Below are positions 52,741-61,809 of a DNA stretch of 64,000 nucleotides, one piece after another. The stretch's first letter is position 1; each line of letters begins with the position of its first letter. Made by a program: the position numbers and the translations under genes. Source of the DNA: Pseudonocardia alaniniphila (GTDB lineage: Bacteria; Actinomycetota; Actinomycetes; Mycobacteriales; Pseudonocardiaceae); NCBI RefSeq assembly GCF_022524485.1, contig NZ_JAKXMK010000038.1, forward strand, positions 1 through 64,000. The letters are read 5' to 3'. The notes beneath the pieces were generated by a model. It worked only from the letters and a program-made list of their open reading frames with translations, was not told the DNA's origin and did not search any database.

Positions 52741-53628
52741 ATGACCGCGCAGGAGATCGACGCCGAGGTGATCGGTGAGCGGCGGCGTCTGCTGTCGCTG
52801 GCGTTCCGCATGCTCGGCACCGTGGCCGAGGCGGAGGACGCCGTCCAGGAGACCTACATCCGGTGGTACCGGCTGAGCCAGGCCCAGCGCGATGCCGTCG
52901 AGGTCCCCCGCGCCTGGCTGACCCGCGTCGCGAGCCGGGTGTGCCTCGACGTGCTGGGCTCGGCCCGTGTGCGGCGGGAGCGCTACGTCGGCCCGTGGCT
53001 GCCCGAACCGGTGCCCTCCCTGGCCTTCACCGACCCGGCGCTCGATGACCCGGCCGACCGGGCCACCCTGGACGAGTCGATCAGCACGGCCCTGCTCGTG
53101 GTGCTGGAGTCGATGACTCCGGCCGAGCGGGTCGCGTTCGTGCTGCACGACGTCTTCGCGATGCCGTTCGGTGAGATCGCCGAGGTCGTGGGGCGCACGC
53201 CCGCCGCCTGCCGCCAGCTCGCCACCTCGGCGCGGCGGCGCGTGGACGGCACCCGGAGCGGCCGGGTCTCCCGGGCAGCGCACGACGCGACCGTTCGCGC
53301 GTTCGCCGCGGCGGCGCGGGCAGGCGACCTCATCGCGCTCGTCACGACGCTGGACCCGGACGTCGTTCTCCGCTCCGACGGCGGCGGCCTCGTGAGGGCG
53401 GCACTGCACCCGGTCCGCGGCTCGGACAAGGTGGCCCGATTCCTGCTCGGCGCCCTGGGGAAGAGCCCTGCGGCAGAGGTGCTCGAACTGGAGACCCCCG
53501 ACGGCCTCGGCTTCGCGTTGTGGGCCGAGAGCCGGGTGGTCGGTGTCGTGACGCTCGAGGTCACGACGGACCGGATCACCGACGTCCGGATGGTCGTCAA
53601 TCCCGAGAAGCTGACTCTCTGGAACTGA
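52741..53628 (+). CDS. ECF sigma factor, SigJ-like
   Basis: A 295-residue RNA polymerase sigma factor of the ECF41/SigJ type. Region 2 is at LAFRMLGTVAEAEDAVQETYIRWYR, region 4 at MTPAERVAFVLHDVFAMPFGEIAEVVGRTPAACRQLATSARRRV, and residues about 190-295 form the C-terminal SnoaL-like domain characteristic of this class, which controls activity without an anti-sigma factor. ATG 52741 has GGAGGGGAG upstream. It is divergent from the epimerase-like gene; ECF41 members often regulate such a neighbour. Confidence 0.92.
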   Translation: MTAQEIDAEVIGERRRLLSLAFRMLGTVAEAEDAVQETYIRWYRLSQAQRDAVEVPRAWLTRVASRVCLDVLGSARVRRERYVGPWLPEPVPSLAFTDPALDDPADRATLDESISTALLVVLESMTPAERVAFVLHDVFAMPFGEIAEVVGRTPAACRQLATSARRRVDGTRSGRVSRAAHDATVRAFAAAARAGDLIALVTTLDPDVVLRSDGGGLVRAALHPVRGSDKVARFLLGALGKSPAAEVLELETPDGLGFALWAESRVVGVVTLEVTTDRITDVRMVVNPEKLTLWN

Positions 53629-53692
53629 CTCCTCACGATCCGGGCAGCTGCGTCGTCCTCTCCGGCAACAGAACCCGAAGGAGACGGACAGC

Positions 53693-54781
53693 ATGACCCA
53701 GCAGGCAGGCATCGCCCGCACCGACGCCGACTACCGACGCATCGGCATCAGCCCGGACGTCGTCGCGGAGTGGGAGGACGGCGCCCGCACCGACGGGCGC
53801 CGGGGCACCTACGAGTGGTGGTATTTCGACGCCCACCTCGACGACGGCGCCACGCTCGTCGTCATCTTCATGACGAAGGACCTGTCCACACCGGGCAAGC
53901 CGCTGAGCCCGATGATCCGGCTGAACCTCGACGTGCCCGGCGGGCCCCAGTACAACGTCATCCAGGACTTCCCCGCGACGTCGTTCTCGGCCGGGACCGA
54001 CCGCGCCGACGTCCGGATCGCCGGCAACGTCTTCTCCGGCGACCTCGCCCACTACGAGATCCGGGCCGACGTCGGCGGCGTGCGAGTCGACGTCACCCTC
54101 GACGCCGAGATCCGCCCGTGGCGCCCGCACACCGGCTACGTGGTCTTCGGGGAGGAGCAGGATCTCGAGTTCTCCTGGCTCCCTGCCGTCCCGCAGGGGA
54201 CGGTTCGCGGCTCCTACGAGGTGGCGGGCGTGCGCACCGAGATCACCGGCGTCGGTTACCACGACCACAACTGGGGCAACGTCGGGATGATGTCGATCAT
54301 CAACGACTGGTACTGGGCCCGCGGCCAGGCCGGTCCCTACTCGGTGATCGCCTCGTACGTCACCGCCCACGAGAAGTACGGCTACGAGCCGATCCCGATC
54401 TTCATGCTCGCCCGCGACGGTCGGGTCGTCGCCGACGACGCGTCGCGGGTCCGCTTCGAGGCGCTCGACACCTACCTCGACGAGAAGACCGGCAAGCCCG
54501 TGGCCCGCACCACCCGGTACCACTACGACGACGGCGACGAGGGCTATGTCGTCACCTTCACGAAGCAGCGCGACCTGGTCGCCAACACCTTCGTCGAGCA
54601 GATCACGGGCTGGCGCAAGATCGCCGCGCGCCTCCGCGGCGTCGACGGCGCCTACCTGCGCTTCACCGGCTCCCTGACGATCGAGCACCACAAGAACGGC
54701 GAGACCGTCGAGACGTTCACCGAGGAGGCGATCTGGGAGCTGATGTACTTCGGCCACGCCCGTACCGGGACGCTCAAGTAA
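53693..54781 (+). CDS. Lipocalin-like / CrtC-AttH family protein
   Basis: A 362-residue protein of the two-lipocalin-domain CrtC/AttH family. YEWWYFDAHLDDGATLVVIFM is the first domain signature, and GVGYHDHNWGNVGMM the second; both are well kept. Carotenoid 1,2-hydratase (CrtC) is a member, but no carotenoid genes are nearby, so a similar hydratase or lipid-binding role is only possible. ATG 53693 has AAGGAGA upstream. It follows the sigma factor by 64 bases on the same strand and may be its target. Confidence 0.85.
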   Translation: MTQQAGIARTDADYRRIGISPDVVAEWEDGARTDGRRGTYEWWYFDAHLDDGATLVVIFMTKDLSTPGKPLSPMIRLNLDVPGGPQYNVIQDFPATSFSAGTDRADVRIAGNVFSGDLAHYEIRADVGGVRVDVTLDAEIRPWRPHTGYVVFGEEQDLEFSWLPAVPQGTVRGSYEVAGVRTEITGVGYHDHNWGNVGMMSIINDWYWARGQAGPYSVIASYVTAHEKYGYEPIPIFMLARDGRVVADDASRVRFEALDTYLDEKTGKPVARTTRYHYDDGDEGYVVTFTKQRDLVANTFVEQITGWRKIAARLRGVDGAYLRFTGSLTIEHHKNGETVETFTEEAIWELMYFGHARTGTLK

Positions 54782-55211
54782 TCGAGTCCTGCGAGCTGAC
54801 GGACTACGTCCGCTCGGCACCCTCGGCTCCACGGTGGTTCGTCGAGGTCCGGGCCGAGGTCAGCCGAGCTCGAGCCCGCGCGCGCCGTCACCAGCGGCGG
54901 CCACCCCCGAGCCGACGGCCTGCGGTGCCGACCATCGTCGTCCGGCGAAGTGGTGGTTGGCCCTGTGGAAGTTCCGGTCGCATCCCGGGCCGGCCCGGGC
55001 GTTCATCCGGTCGTTCGCCCCGCTCGTCGTGTGACGCAGGTGACTGATGTCCGGGCACCGGATCGCGGCACGCTGTCACAGATGGGGAGCGCCGTCCCGT
55101 CTTCACGAGGGCGTCGGGACTCCCGGTCGCCGAAGCACAGCGAGGAATCAGGACTGTCGTCAGAAATGCATTACCGCTGACCCATTCCCCGCCGGACAGG
55201 AGATTCGCACG
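54782..55211. other. 430-base intergenic region
   Basis: It lies between the lipocalin-like gene and the molybdoenzyme gene on the plus strand. No gene is supported. It contains a 16-base palindrome at 54984-54999 and probably the promoter for the molybdoenzyme. Confidence 0.35.
54984..54999. repeat. 16-base perfect palindrome
   Basis: CCCGGGCCGGCCCGGG is self-complementary, about 200 bases after the lipocalin-like gene's stop. It may be a terminator stem core without T run or a chance product of high GC. Confidence 0.4.
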
Positions 55212-57536
55212 ATGGCCGCACGACGCACTCGCAGCGCTCAGACCGCATCGCACTGGGGCGTGTACCGGGTGGAGACCGACCGCGACACCGGCGAGGTGAT
55301 GTCCACCAGCGGAGTGCCGTTCGACCCCGACCCGTCGCCCATCCAGGCCGCATTGCCCGAGGTGGTGAGGGACCGGTTGCGGATCGACCGGCCCTACGTG
55401 CGAGAGGGCTACCTGCGCTCGGGCGGCGCAGGCCGGGAGCGGCGGGGGGCTGAGCCGTTCGTTCCGGTGAGCTGGGACACCGCGCTCGACCTGGTGATCG
55501 ACGCACTGTTGGCGGCCAGGGCGGCGGGTGGAAACGAGTCGCTGTACGGCGGCTCGTACGGTTGGGCCAGCGCAGGGCGGCTGCACCATTCCCCCAGCGT
55601 GCTGAAGCGGTTCCTCGGGCTGTTCGGCGGCTACACCGACAAGATCGGAAACCACAGCTTCGGCGCGGCACTGGGCGTCATGCCCTACATTCTCGGGCGT
55701 TCCGACGTCAGCCGGCTGGTCGTGCCGTGGCCGGAAGTGGTGGCCAACACGCGGCTGTTCGTGATGTTCGGTGGCGCATCGCTGAAGAATGCGCAGATCG
55801 ATTCGGGTGGCGCGGTCAACCACGACAACGCCGAGTGGTTCCGAAAGGCGCACGCGGCCGGGGTCGATGTGGTGTGCATCAGCCCGTATCGGCACGACGT
55901 CCCGGACGAGGTCGCGCCGGAGTGGCTGCCGATCCGGCCCAACACCGACGTGGCGCTCATGCTCGGCCTGGCCCACACGCTGGTCGTCGAAGGCGTGGTG
56001 GACCGGGAGTTCACGCACACACACTGCACGGGCTACGCCGAGTTCGAGCGTTATCTCACCGGCGGTGAGGACGGCGTCGCCAAGGACGCCGGGTGGGCGG
56101 CCGGCGTGACGGGCTTGCCGGCGTCGACGATCGAGACGCTCGCCCGGCGGATGGCGGGCACCAGGACCCTGGTGAACACGGCGTGGGCCGTGCAGCGCGC
56201 CCACCACGGCGAGCAGGCTGTGTGGGCGACCGTCGCTGTGGCCGCGATGCTCGGCCAGATCGGCCTGCCCGGCGGCGGGTTCAGCCTCGGGCACGGCGCC
56301 ATGAGCGGCATCGCACTGCCCTGTCCGCCAGGGATTCCCCGGCCGACGTTGCCGCTGGGGCCCAACCCGGTGACGGCGAAGATCCCGGTCGGGCGGGTTC
56401 ACGAACTGCTGTTGCGGCCCGGCGAGACCATGGAGCACGACGGCACGGAGATTCGGCTGCCGCCCACTGAGCTGATCTACTCGGCAGGTGGGAATCCCTT
56501 CCATCACAACCTGAACCTCAACCGGTTCGTCACCGCCTGGCAGCAGCCCGGCACGGTGATCGTGCACGAGCCGTGGTGGAGCCCGCCGGCGAAGTTCGCC
56601 GACATCGTGCTGCCGTCCACCACCACGATGGAACGCAACGACATCGCGGCGGCCGAACACAGCCGCCATTGGATCGCCATGCAGCAGGTGGTGGCGCCGT
56701 ATGCGCAGGCGCGCAACGACATCGACATCTTCGGCGAGCTCGCCGACCGTCTCGGGTTCGGGGCGGAATACCACTGCGGCCGGACCGAGATGCAGTGGCT
56801 GCGGCACATGTACGACGAGGCGCGAGCCACCGCCCATCACCGGGGGTTCGACCCACCGGAGTTCGACGAGTTCTGGGCGAGCGGCTCCTATGAGTTCCCG
56901 ATGCCGGCCGAGCAGGCCACGCTGCTCGCCGACTTCCGCGCCGGACGGGCGCTGAACACGCCGTCCGGCAAGATCGAGCTGGTCAGTGAGGTGATCCGGG
57001 CGTTCGGCTACGACGACTGCCCACCGCACCCGACATGGCTGGAACCGGCGGAGTGGCTGGGCGGTCCGCGGGCCGCCCGCTACCCGCTGCACCTGCTCAC
57101 CAACCAGCCCACGCACCGGCTGCACAGCCAGTTGGACAACTCGACGCTGTCCCGCGCGGCCAAGGTGTCGGGTCGCGAGGCGATCCTGATCAACGCCGAG
57201 GACGCCGCCCGCCGCGATCTGCGGGGCGGCGACGTCGTGCGGGTGTTCAACGACCGCGGCGCGTTCATCGCCGGCGTGCGGATCGTCGGGTCCGACACGC
57301 TGCTGCCCGGTGTGGCACAGATACCCACCGGCGCCTGGTACGACCCGTTGGAGCCCGGCGTGGTCGGCACGCTGGAGAAGCACGGCAACCCGAACGTCGT
57401 TACGTCCGACCGGGGCACCTCGAGGCTGACTCAGTGCCCGGCCGCGCAGACCTGCCTGGTCGAGATCGAACGATGCGACAGCCCGCCACCGGTCACGGCC
57501 TTCGACCTTCCCGAGATGGTGGACGAACGGCCGTGA
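55212..57536 (+). CDS. Molybdopterin oxidoreductase, BisC/DMSO reductase type
   Basis: A 774-residue Mo-bis-MGD enzyme of the DMSO/TMAO/biotin-sulfoxide reductase group. GGSYGWASAGRLHH carries the Mo-ligand Ser, PIRPNTDVALMLGLAHTL, GGAVNHDNAEW and SAGGNPFHHNLNLNRF the MGD-binding segments; the C-terminal cap ends with QIPTGAWYDP. No N-terminal iron-sulfur cluster motif and no Tat twin-arginine signal (it begins MAARRTRSAQTASHWG) are present, suggesting a cytoplasmic BisC-like reductase. ATG 55212 has AGGAG upstream. Substrate is probably an S- or N-oxide. Confidence 0.92.
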   Translation: MAARRTRSAQTASHWGVYRVETDRDTGEVMSTSGVPFDPDPSPIQAALPEVVRDRLRIDRPYVREGYLRSGGAGRERRGAEPFVPVSWDTALDLVIDALLAARAAGGNESLYGGSYGWASAGRLHHSPSVLKRFLGLFGGYTDKIGNHSFGAALGVMPYILGRSDVSRLVVPWPEVVANTRLFVMFGGASLKNAQIDSGGAVNHDNAEWFRKAHAAGVDVVCISPYRHDVPDEVAPEWLPIRPNTDVALMLGLAHTLVVEGVVDREFTHTHCTGYAEFERYLTGGEDGVAKDAGWAAGVTGLPASTIETLARRMAGTRTLVNTAWAVQRAHHGEQAVWATVAVAAMLGQIGLPGGGFSLGHGAMSGIALPCPPGIPRPTLPLGPNPVTAKIPVGRVHELLLRPGETMEHDGTEIRLPPTELIYSAGGNPFHHNLNLNRFVTAWQQPGTVIVHEPWWSPPAKFADIVLPSTTTMERNDIAAAEHSRHWIAMQQVVAPYAQARNDIDIFGELADRLGFGAEYHCGRTEMQWLRHMYDEARATAHHRGFDPPEFDEFWASGSYEFPMPAEQATLLADFRAGRALNTPSGKIELVSEVIRAFGYDDCPPHPTWLEPAEWLGGPRAARYPLHLLTNQPTHRLHSQLDNSTLSRAAKVSGREAILINAEDAARRDLRGGDVVRVFNDRGAFIAGVRIVGSDTLLPGVAQIPTGAWYDPLEPGVVGTLEKHGNPNVVTSDRGTSRLTQCPAAQTCLVEIERCDSPPPVTAFDLPEMVDERP

Positions 57537-57587
57537 CCGACGAGGCTGAGTTGGCCGTCGTATGTGTCGAATCGACGTCCCAGGCGG

Positions 57588-59024
57588 CTATGGAGCGAGC
57601 AGAACCGTGTTGGGGTGGGCGCCGAGGCGTGTGTCGATCACCACGTCCCGGTTGGGGGCGTCAGGAGCCAGGTGACGTACCCAGATACTGGCCGCTGCGC
57701 CGTCGATGGTGAAGGGGCTGAGTACGAACGGGACCCGTGCGACGACCTGCCGGCCGGAGTTCTGATCGCGGTAGGGCATGGCGACGAGGTCGGGGTCGAC
57801 GCGGCGTTGCAGGACCAGCGGAGATCTGCGGGCGGCGCGGATGAGCGTGGGTAGCCAGTTCGCATCGGAGATCCGGCTGCCGAAGAGCATGCCGGTGCCG
57901 GCTCTGCCGAAGACGGGTTTGGCGATCAACCGGGTGCGTCGGGTGGCGGCGGTGCGCAGCAGGTCCGGTTGGGTGGTGGGGTCGGTGGTGAGGCCCAGGC
58001 ATGCGGTCCAGGGGACGTGGGTGTGGACGAGGTCCTCGTCGGGTGCGGTAAGCAGGCCGGCGGCCGCGTCCGCATGGATCCAGGCGAGCACTGCTTTGGA
58101 GGAGATCAGGTACGACTCGGTGCGTGGGAACAGTCCGAGGGTTGCGGTGCGGTCGGCGGCTCGGAGCGCGGCGAGGGCGCCGCGGTCGTATCTGATGCGG
58201 TGCCCGCCCCATTCCAGCAGCACCACGTCGATCGGGACGTCACCGGCCAGCAGTCGAGCGGCGGGGTCGAGGCGTAGGTCGGCGAGATCGGCCACCACCG
58301 GTTCCAGGCCCGCCCGGCGCACCGCACCCAGAGTGGAGCGGCCCGGTGTGTGGTGTCGGATCGTGTGGTGGTGGTCGCTCGCCCAGTAGGAGGGAATCAG
58401 CGCTCGCCGCGTTATGCCCTGGCTGTGGTCGGTGGGTGGTGTTCGGGCCAGGGCCGCGAATCGTGCCGTCACCGCGGACGGCGGCGGGGACAGGCCGCTG
58501 CCGGGGCACAGCCGGGCATAGCATTCCGCCAGTTGCGAGGACTGTCGGGTGCCGGCAAGGCGATTGCTGGTGTTGAGCTCCAGGAGCTGCGGTCGGCCCT
58601 GTTCGATCAGAAAGTCGGGGCGGGCGTAGCGGGTGAGTTCTGTGGCGACCAGCGGCCGGTCCGGATCCATCAGCGGAAGATCACGGGGAAACCGCAGCAC
58701 CGCGTACAGCTCTCCCACGGTCGAGGCACGGCGACGACACGCCTGCACCCCCAGGTGCAACAACCGCGCCGCCACAGCTTCGAGATGCCGGTAGGACTGT
58801 TCGACGACGATCAGCGGCCGCAGAGGCTCCCAGCCCACGCCGTCGACGCCCTGAGCTCGGTAGAGATCCCACCCTGTCGACACCGTACGACGAGCGAGGA
58901 ACTCGTGGCGCAGTTCTTCGGGCAGCGCCTCCCACGAATCACGCACCAGGGGAGGGAGCGGTTCGTGGCCGGCAACGGGCCGGCATGTTGTCCAAGTATG
59001 TTCCTCGTCTCGATGAGGGCGCAC
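57588..59024 (-). CDS. ATP-grasp protein, glutathionylspermidine-synthase-like
   Basis: A 478-residue protein with an ATP-grasp-like half. RPDFLIEQGRPQLLELNTSNRL resembles the acid-binding part, and LIAKPVFGRAGTGMLFG the KPxxGRxG loop of the GSP-synthase-like ATP-grasp group, followed by PLVLQRRVDPDLVAMPYRDQ. The family joins a carboxylate and an amine with ATP. Only GTG starts are available; 59024 gives a plausible protein but no good ribosome site, so the N-terminus is uncertain. It follows the acyl-CoA dehydrogenase-fold gene by 46 bases. Substrate unknown. Confidence 0.72.
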   Translation of the reverse strand: MRPHRDEEHTWTTCRPVAGHEPLPPLVRDSWEALPEELRHEFLARRTVSTGWDLYRAQGVDGVGWEPLRPLIVVEQSYRHLEAVAARLLHLGVQACRRRASTVGELYAVLRFPRDLPLMDPDRPLVATELTRYARPDFLIEQGRPQLLELNTSNRLAGTRQSSQLAECYARLCPGSGLSPPPSAVTARFAALARTPPTDHSQGITRRALIPSYWASDHHHTIRHHTPGRSTLGAVRRAGLEPVVADLADLRLDPAARLLAGDVPIDVVLLEWGGHRIRYDRGALAALRAADRTATLGLFPRTESYLISSKAVLAWIHADAAAGLLTAPDEDLVHTHVPWTACLGLTTDPTTQPDLLRTAATRRTRLIAKPVFGRAGTGMLFGSRISDANWLPTLIRAARRSPLVLQRRVDPDLVAMPYRDQNSGRQVVARVPFVLSPFTIDGAAASIWVRHLAPDAPNRDVVIDTRLGAHPNTVLLAP

Positions 59025-59070
59025 ATGACGTTGCGATCCGGGCCGTCCCGCCCGGCTGAAGGAAGACACG

Positions 59071-60240
59071 TCACAGGAATGGCAGAGGCGGGTCCTGGCC
59101 GAAATACATCCCGCCGGCCCATTCCCACATTTTCCTCTTCGCCACCACGTGCTGGGCGATGGTATCCAGATCCCGCATCTGTCGCCCCAATGGGCAACCA
59201 TCCTGGATAGCAACGGTGCCGACCGTGTCGACAAGCAGCCGGACAGCAGTGCGACACTCCGAAACCGTATGGGCGAAGAGGCCGACGAGCTGAGCCCGCT
59301 GCTCCAGGGAGGGCTCGTCGCCTGCCACGACCGTGCTCCAGATGGTGCCGACGGTGTCGTACACGTAGCTGCGAGCCGCGCCGACCATCGCTCGGGCCCG
59401 GGCGATATCGGCCCGGACATACGGTTCATTGCGGGCAGGGGTCATCTCCGGCATCAACAGCTTGCCGTCGAGAATCGACGCCGCCACTTCGCAGGCATCG
59501 AGCGCGACGCCCACGGGCACGCCGAAGAAATTGACCACGAACATTCCGCGCCAGCGGTAGAGCGGTCCGGACCGGTAGCTCTGGCCGTAGACCCAGGTGT
59601 TCTCTGCCGGTACGAATGCATCGTTGATCGCGTAGTCGTGGCTCCCGCTTCCGGCCATGCCCAGGGGGCTCCACGTGTCGAGTACCTGCCACTGTGCCGC
59701 CGGCAACATTGCTATCCGCGCCTCCGGCGTGCCGTCGGCGAGGAGCCGGGGCGACCCGTTCTCAGTGACACGGGCACCGCCCACGATGACGTCCGCATGA
59801 GTCACCCCACTGCCGAACGACCATCGACCGGACAGTCGATAGCCGCCGTCAGACACATCGAGGGTGCCGACCGGAGAGACCCACCCGGCAGTCACCGCGT
59901 CCAGATGGGGGTAGAGCGACCGGGCGGCGGCATCGTCGAGATAGCCGCTGTAGAAGCCGCTGTCGGAACCGATCATCGCGCACCAGCCGGCTGAGGCATC
60001 AGCACGGGACAGCGTTTCGATGATCTCGATCTGCCGGCAGATGTCGACCTCGGGCCCTCCCCACGCCGCAGGCATGGCCATGCGAAACACGCCGGTGGAC
60101 CGGAGTGCGTCGACAACCGGCTCCGTCAGGCGGCGAGCGGCTTCCCCCTCGGCAGCGTGCTCCCGCAGCAACGGCCTGATCTTCTCGACATTGGCGAGGA
60201 CAGCCCCACCATCCAACGCCGACCCGTTATCAGCCTGCAC
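59071..60240 (-). CDS. Acyl-CoA dehydrogenase-fold flavin-dependent monooxygenase
   Basis: A 389-residue protein. The N-terminal helical, middle beta (GGYRLSGRWSFGSGVTHADVIVGGA) and C-terminal helical domains of the acyl-CoA dehydrogenase fold are all present. The sequence resembles HsaA/HpaH-type two-component monooxygenases, which use reduced flavin, more than dehydrogenases, as the CoA-binding and catalytic Glu features are absent. GTG 60240 has GAGG upstream. It is 58 bases after the NDH-like gene and 46 before the ATP-grasp gene on one strand. Confidence 0.85.
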   Translation of the reverse strand: MQADNGSALDGGAVLANVEKIRPLLREHAAEGEAARRLTEPVVDALRSTGVFRMAMPAAWGGPEVDICRQIEIIETLSRADASAGWCAMIGSDSGFYSGYLDDAAARSLYPHLDAVTAGWVSPVGTLDVSDGGYRLSGRWSFGSGVTHADVIVGGARVTENGSPRLLADGTPEARIAMLPAAQWQVLDTWSPLGMAGSGSHDYAINDAFVPAENTWVYGQSYRSGPLYRWRGMFVVNFFGVPVGVALDACEVAASILDGKLLMPEMTPARNEPYVRADIARARAMVGAARSYVYDTVGTIWSTVVAGDEPSLEQRAQLVGLFAHTVSECRTAVRLLVDTVGTVAIQDGCPLGRQMRDLDTIAQHVVAKRKMWEWAGGMYFGQDPPLPFL

Positions 60241-60298
60241 TGTGCTTGGACCTCAATTCCGTCGAATGGCGTGGCTGCGACAGCGCTGCACGGTCAGA

Positions 60299-61504
60299 TC
60301 ACATGAACGGCAGACTGGGGGCTTCCAGCGCCCACGCCAGAATCGCCTCGGCGTCGTCAATCGGCGGATAGATCAGCTCAGCGTTGATCATCTGCTTGAC
60401 GTTCTTGGCATCCCCGCGGGTCGCAACGACCTTTCGGTTCCACCCGGTGGTCAGGACCGCACCGGCCGGACCGAGATCGAGGCACGTCACATACGCGGGA
60501 GGCGCGAAGACCGCTTGCTTCGTGCCGAGCAGGTCGGCGGCCGCGTTGACGCCGGCGAAGTGGCCCTGCGGTATGGCGTACTGGCAGCTCTGCGTCACCG
60601 TCTGCCCCTCCTCCACTCGCGGGGCCGCGGTATCTCCTGCCGCATAGACACCGGGCACCCCCACGACCTGGAGGAAGTCGTCGACTGCCAGCCGCCCCAG
60701 GTTGTCCCGAGGCGCCGGAACCTGCGCGGTCAACGGGCTTGCGACCATTCCGGCCGTCCAGATGACGGTCGCTGCCGCGATCTCGGATCCATCGGAGAGC
60801 CGGGCTCCCTCAGGTGTCGCAGACTGCAGGCTCACTCCGAGTCGCCGTTCGACCCCCAGCTCGTTCAGCGCTTCGAGAATCTGCGGTCGCGGACCCTCGC
60901 CGAGTTCGTGCCCGACATTCTCGTTGCGGTCGACGAGCACCACCCGAACAGGCTCGGTCTCCCCAGCGATGGCCCGCAGTCGCCAGCCCAGCTCGGTCGC
61001 GATCTCGATGCCGGTGAAACCCGCGCCCACCACAACGACCGTGAAGCGCCCGTCGGAAGCGGGCCTACTCGGAAGCCGCCGAAGATGGGCCTCCATAGCC
61101 GCCGCTCCGGCCAGCGTGTCGATGTCGAACAGGTGCTCGGCACCTGGCAACGAAGGACGGACAACGTGACTGCCGGTAGCCAGAACAAGCCGATGGTAGG
61201 GCAGCGCCATCGAGGTTCCGTCCCGCCCGACCCCGCTGACCTCCCGATTCTGGGTGTCGATTCCCGTGATCGTCGCTGCAACTCGCTCGACGCCGATCGG
61301 ACCGAGAACCCGGTCGAGCGAAAGGCGCATGCGTTCCGGGTCAGCTTCGTAGAGGCGGGGTCGGATCACGAGGTCGTCCCCCGCGCTGACGAGCGTGACG
61401 CGCATGTCCGACTCGGGCACTCCTGCCGCCCGGCGCTGCCCCACCGCAGCTACCGCGGACCACACGCCCGCGAACCCGCCACCAATAATCAGAACTTCGG
61501 ACAC
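60299..61504 (-). CDS. NDH-2-like FAD/NAD(P) oxidoreductase
   Basis: A 401-residue pyridine-nucleotide disulfide oxidoreductase-fold protein. VLIIGGGFAGVWSAVAA binds FAD, VVVVGAGFTGIEIATEL binds NAD(P)H, and GVPGVYAAGDTA is the second FAD motif. Like type II NADH dehydrogenases it has no redox-active Cys pair (no CxxxxC). The C-terminal amphipathic membrane anchor is short. Quinone or flavin reduction with NADH is likely. GTG 61504 has GGAG upstream. It heads the minus-strand set and faces an unusual repeat cluster. Confidence 0.88.
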   Translation of the reverse strand: MSEVLIIGGGFAGVWSAVAAVGQRRAAGVPESDMRVTLVSAGDDLVIRPRLYEADPERMRLSLDRVLGPIGVERVAATITGIDTQNREVSGVGRDGTSMALPYHRLVLATGSHVVRPSLPGAEHLFDIDTLAGAAAMEAHLRRLPSRPASDGRFTVVVVGAGFTGIEIATELGWRLRAIAGETEPVRVVLVDRNENVGHELGEGPRPQILEALNELGVERRLGVSLQSATPEGARLSDGSEIAAATVIWTAGMVASPLTAQVPAPRDNLGRLAVDDFLQVVGVPGVYAAGDTAAPRVEEGQTVTQSCQYAIPQGHFAGVNAAADLLGTKQAVFAPPAYVTCLDLGPAGAVLTTGWNRKVVATRGDAKNVKQMINAELIYPPIDDAEAILAWALEAPSLPFM

Positions 61505-61809
61505 CAGGTCTCCTCGATCCTCGGCGATGTCAGTGATGAGCAGGTCGTCAGCGCGGTGTACGAGAGCGTCCAGTCGAAGCCGGGCCGTGGGTGCTCGCCG
61601 CGAAGGCCTGCTTACGGCGTGAGGACGAGATCGAACGTCGGCGGTGTGACAGGTTTCGCGCTCGGTAGATGTGCGTCACAGGGCGAACCGCCCGTCCGAG
61701 GCGGCCACGCTGTGACCCTTCGCCCCCGATCGTGAACAACGATCGGTGCTGTGACGATGACAACGCGAGCATCTCCCGCTTGTCACAGACAGCCGGTCCC
61801 TCTCGTCCT
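61505..61809. promoter_or_regulatory. 305-base divergent intergenic region
   Basis: It lies between the NDH-like gene (left) and the histidine kinase gene (right). No gene is seen. It carries five CTGTGAC-type hexamers, described separately, and must hold both promoters. Confidence 0.45.
61645..61787. promoter_or_regulatory. Cluster of five TGTGAC/GTCACA motifs
   Basis: TGTGAC occurs at 61645, 61711 and 61750, and its complement GTCACA at 61675 and 61782. Four of the five are preceded (in motif sense) by C, giving CTGTGAC. Spacings are 30, 36, 39 and 32 bases, near three helical turns for most. About 0.07 would be expected by chance in this length. They look like sites for a dimeric regulator; identity is unknown. 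Confidence 0.55.
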
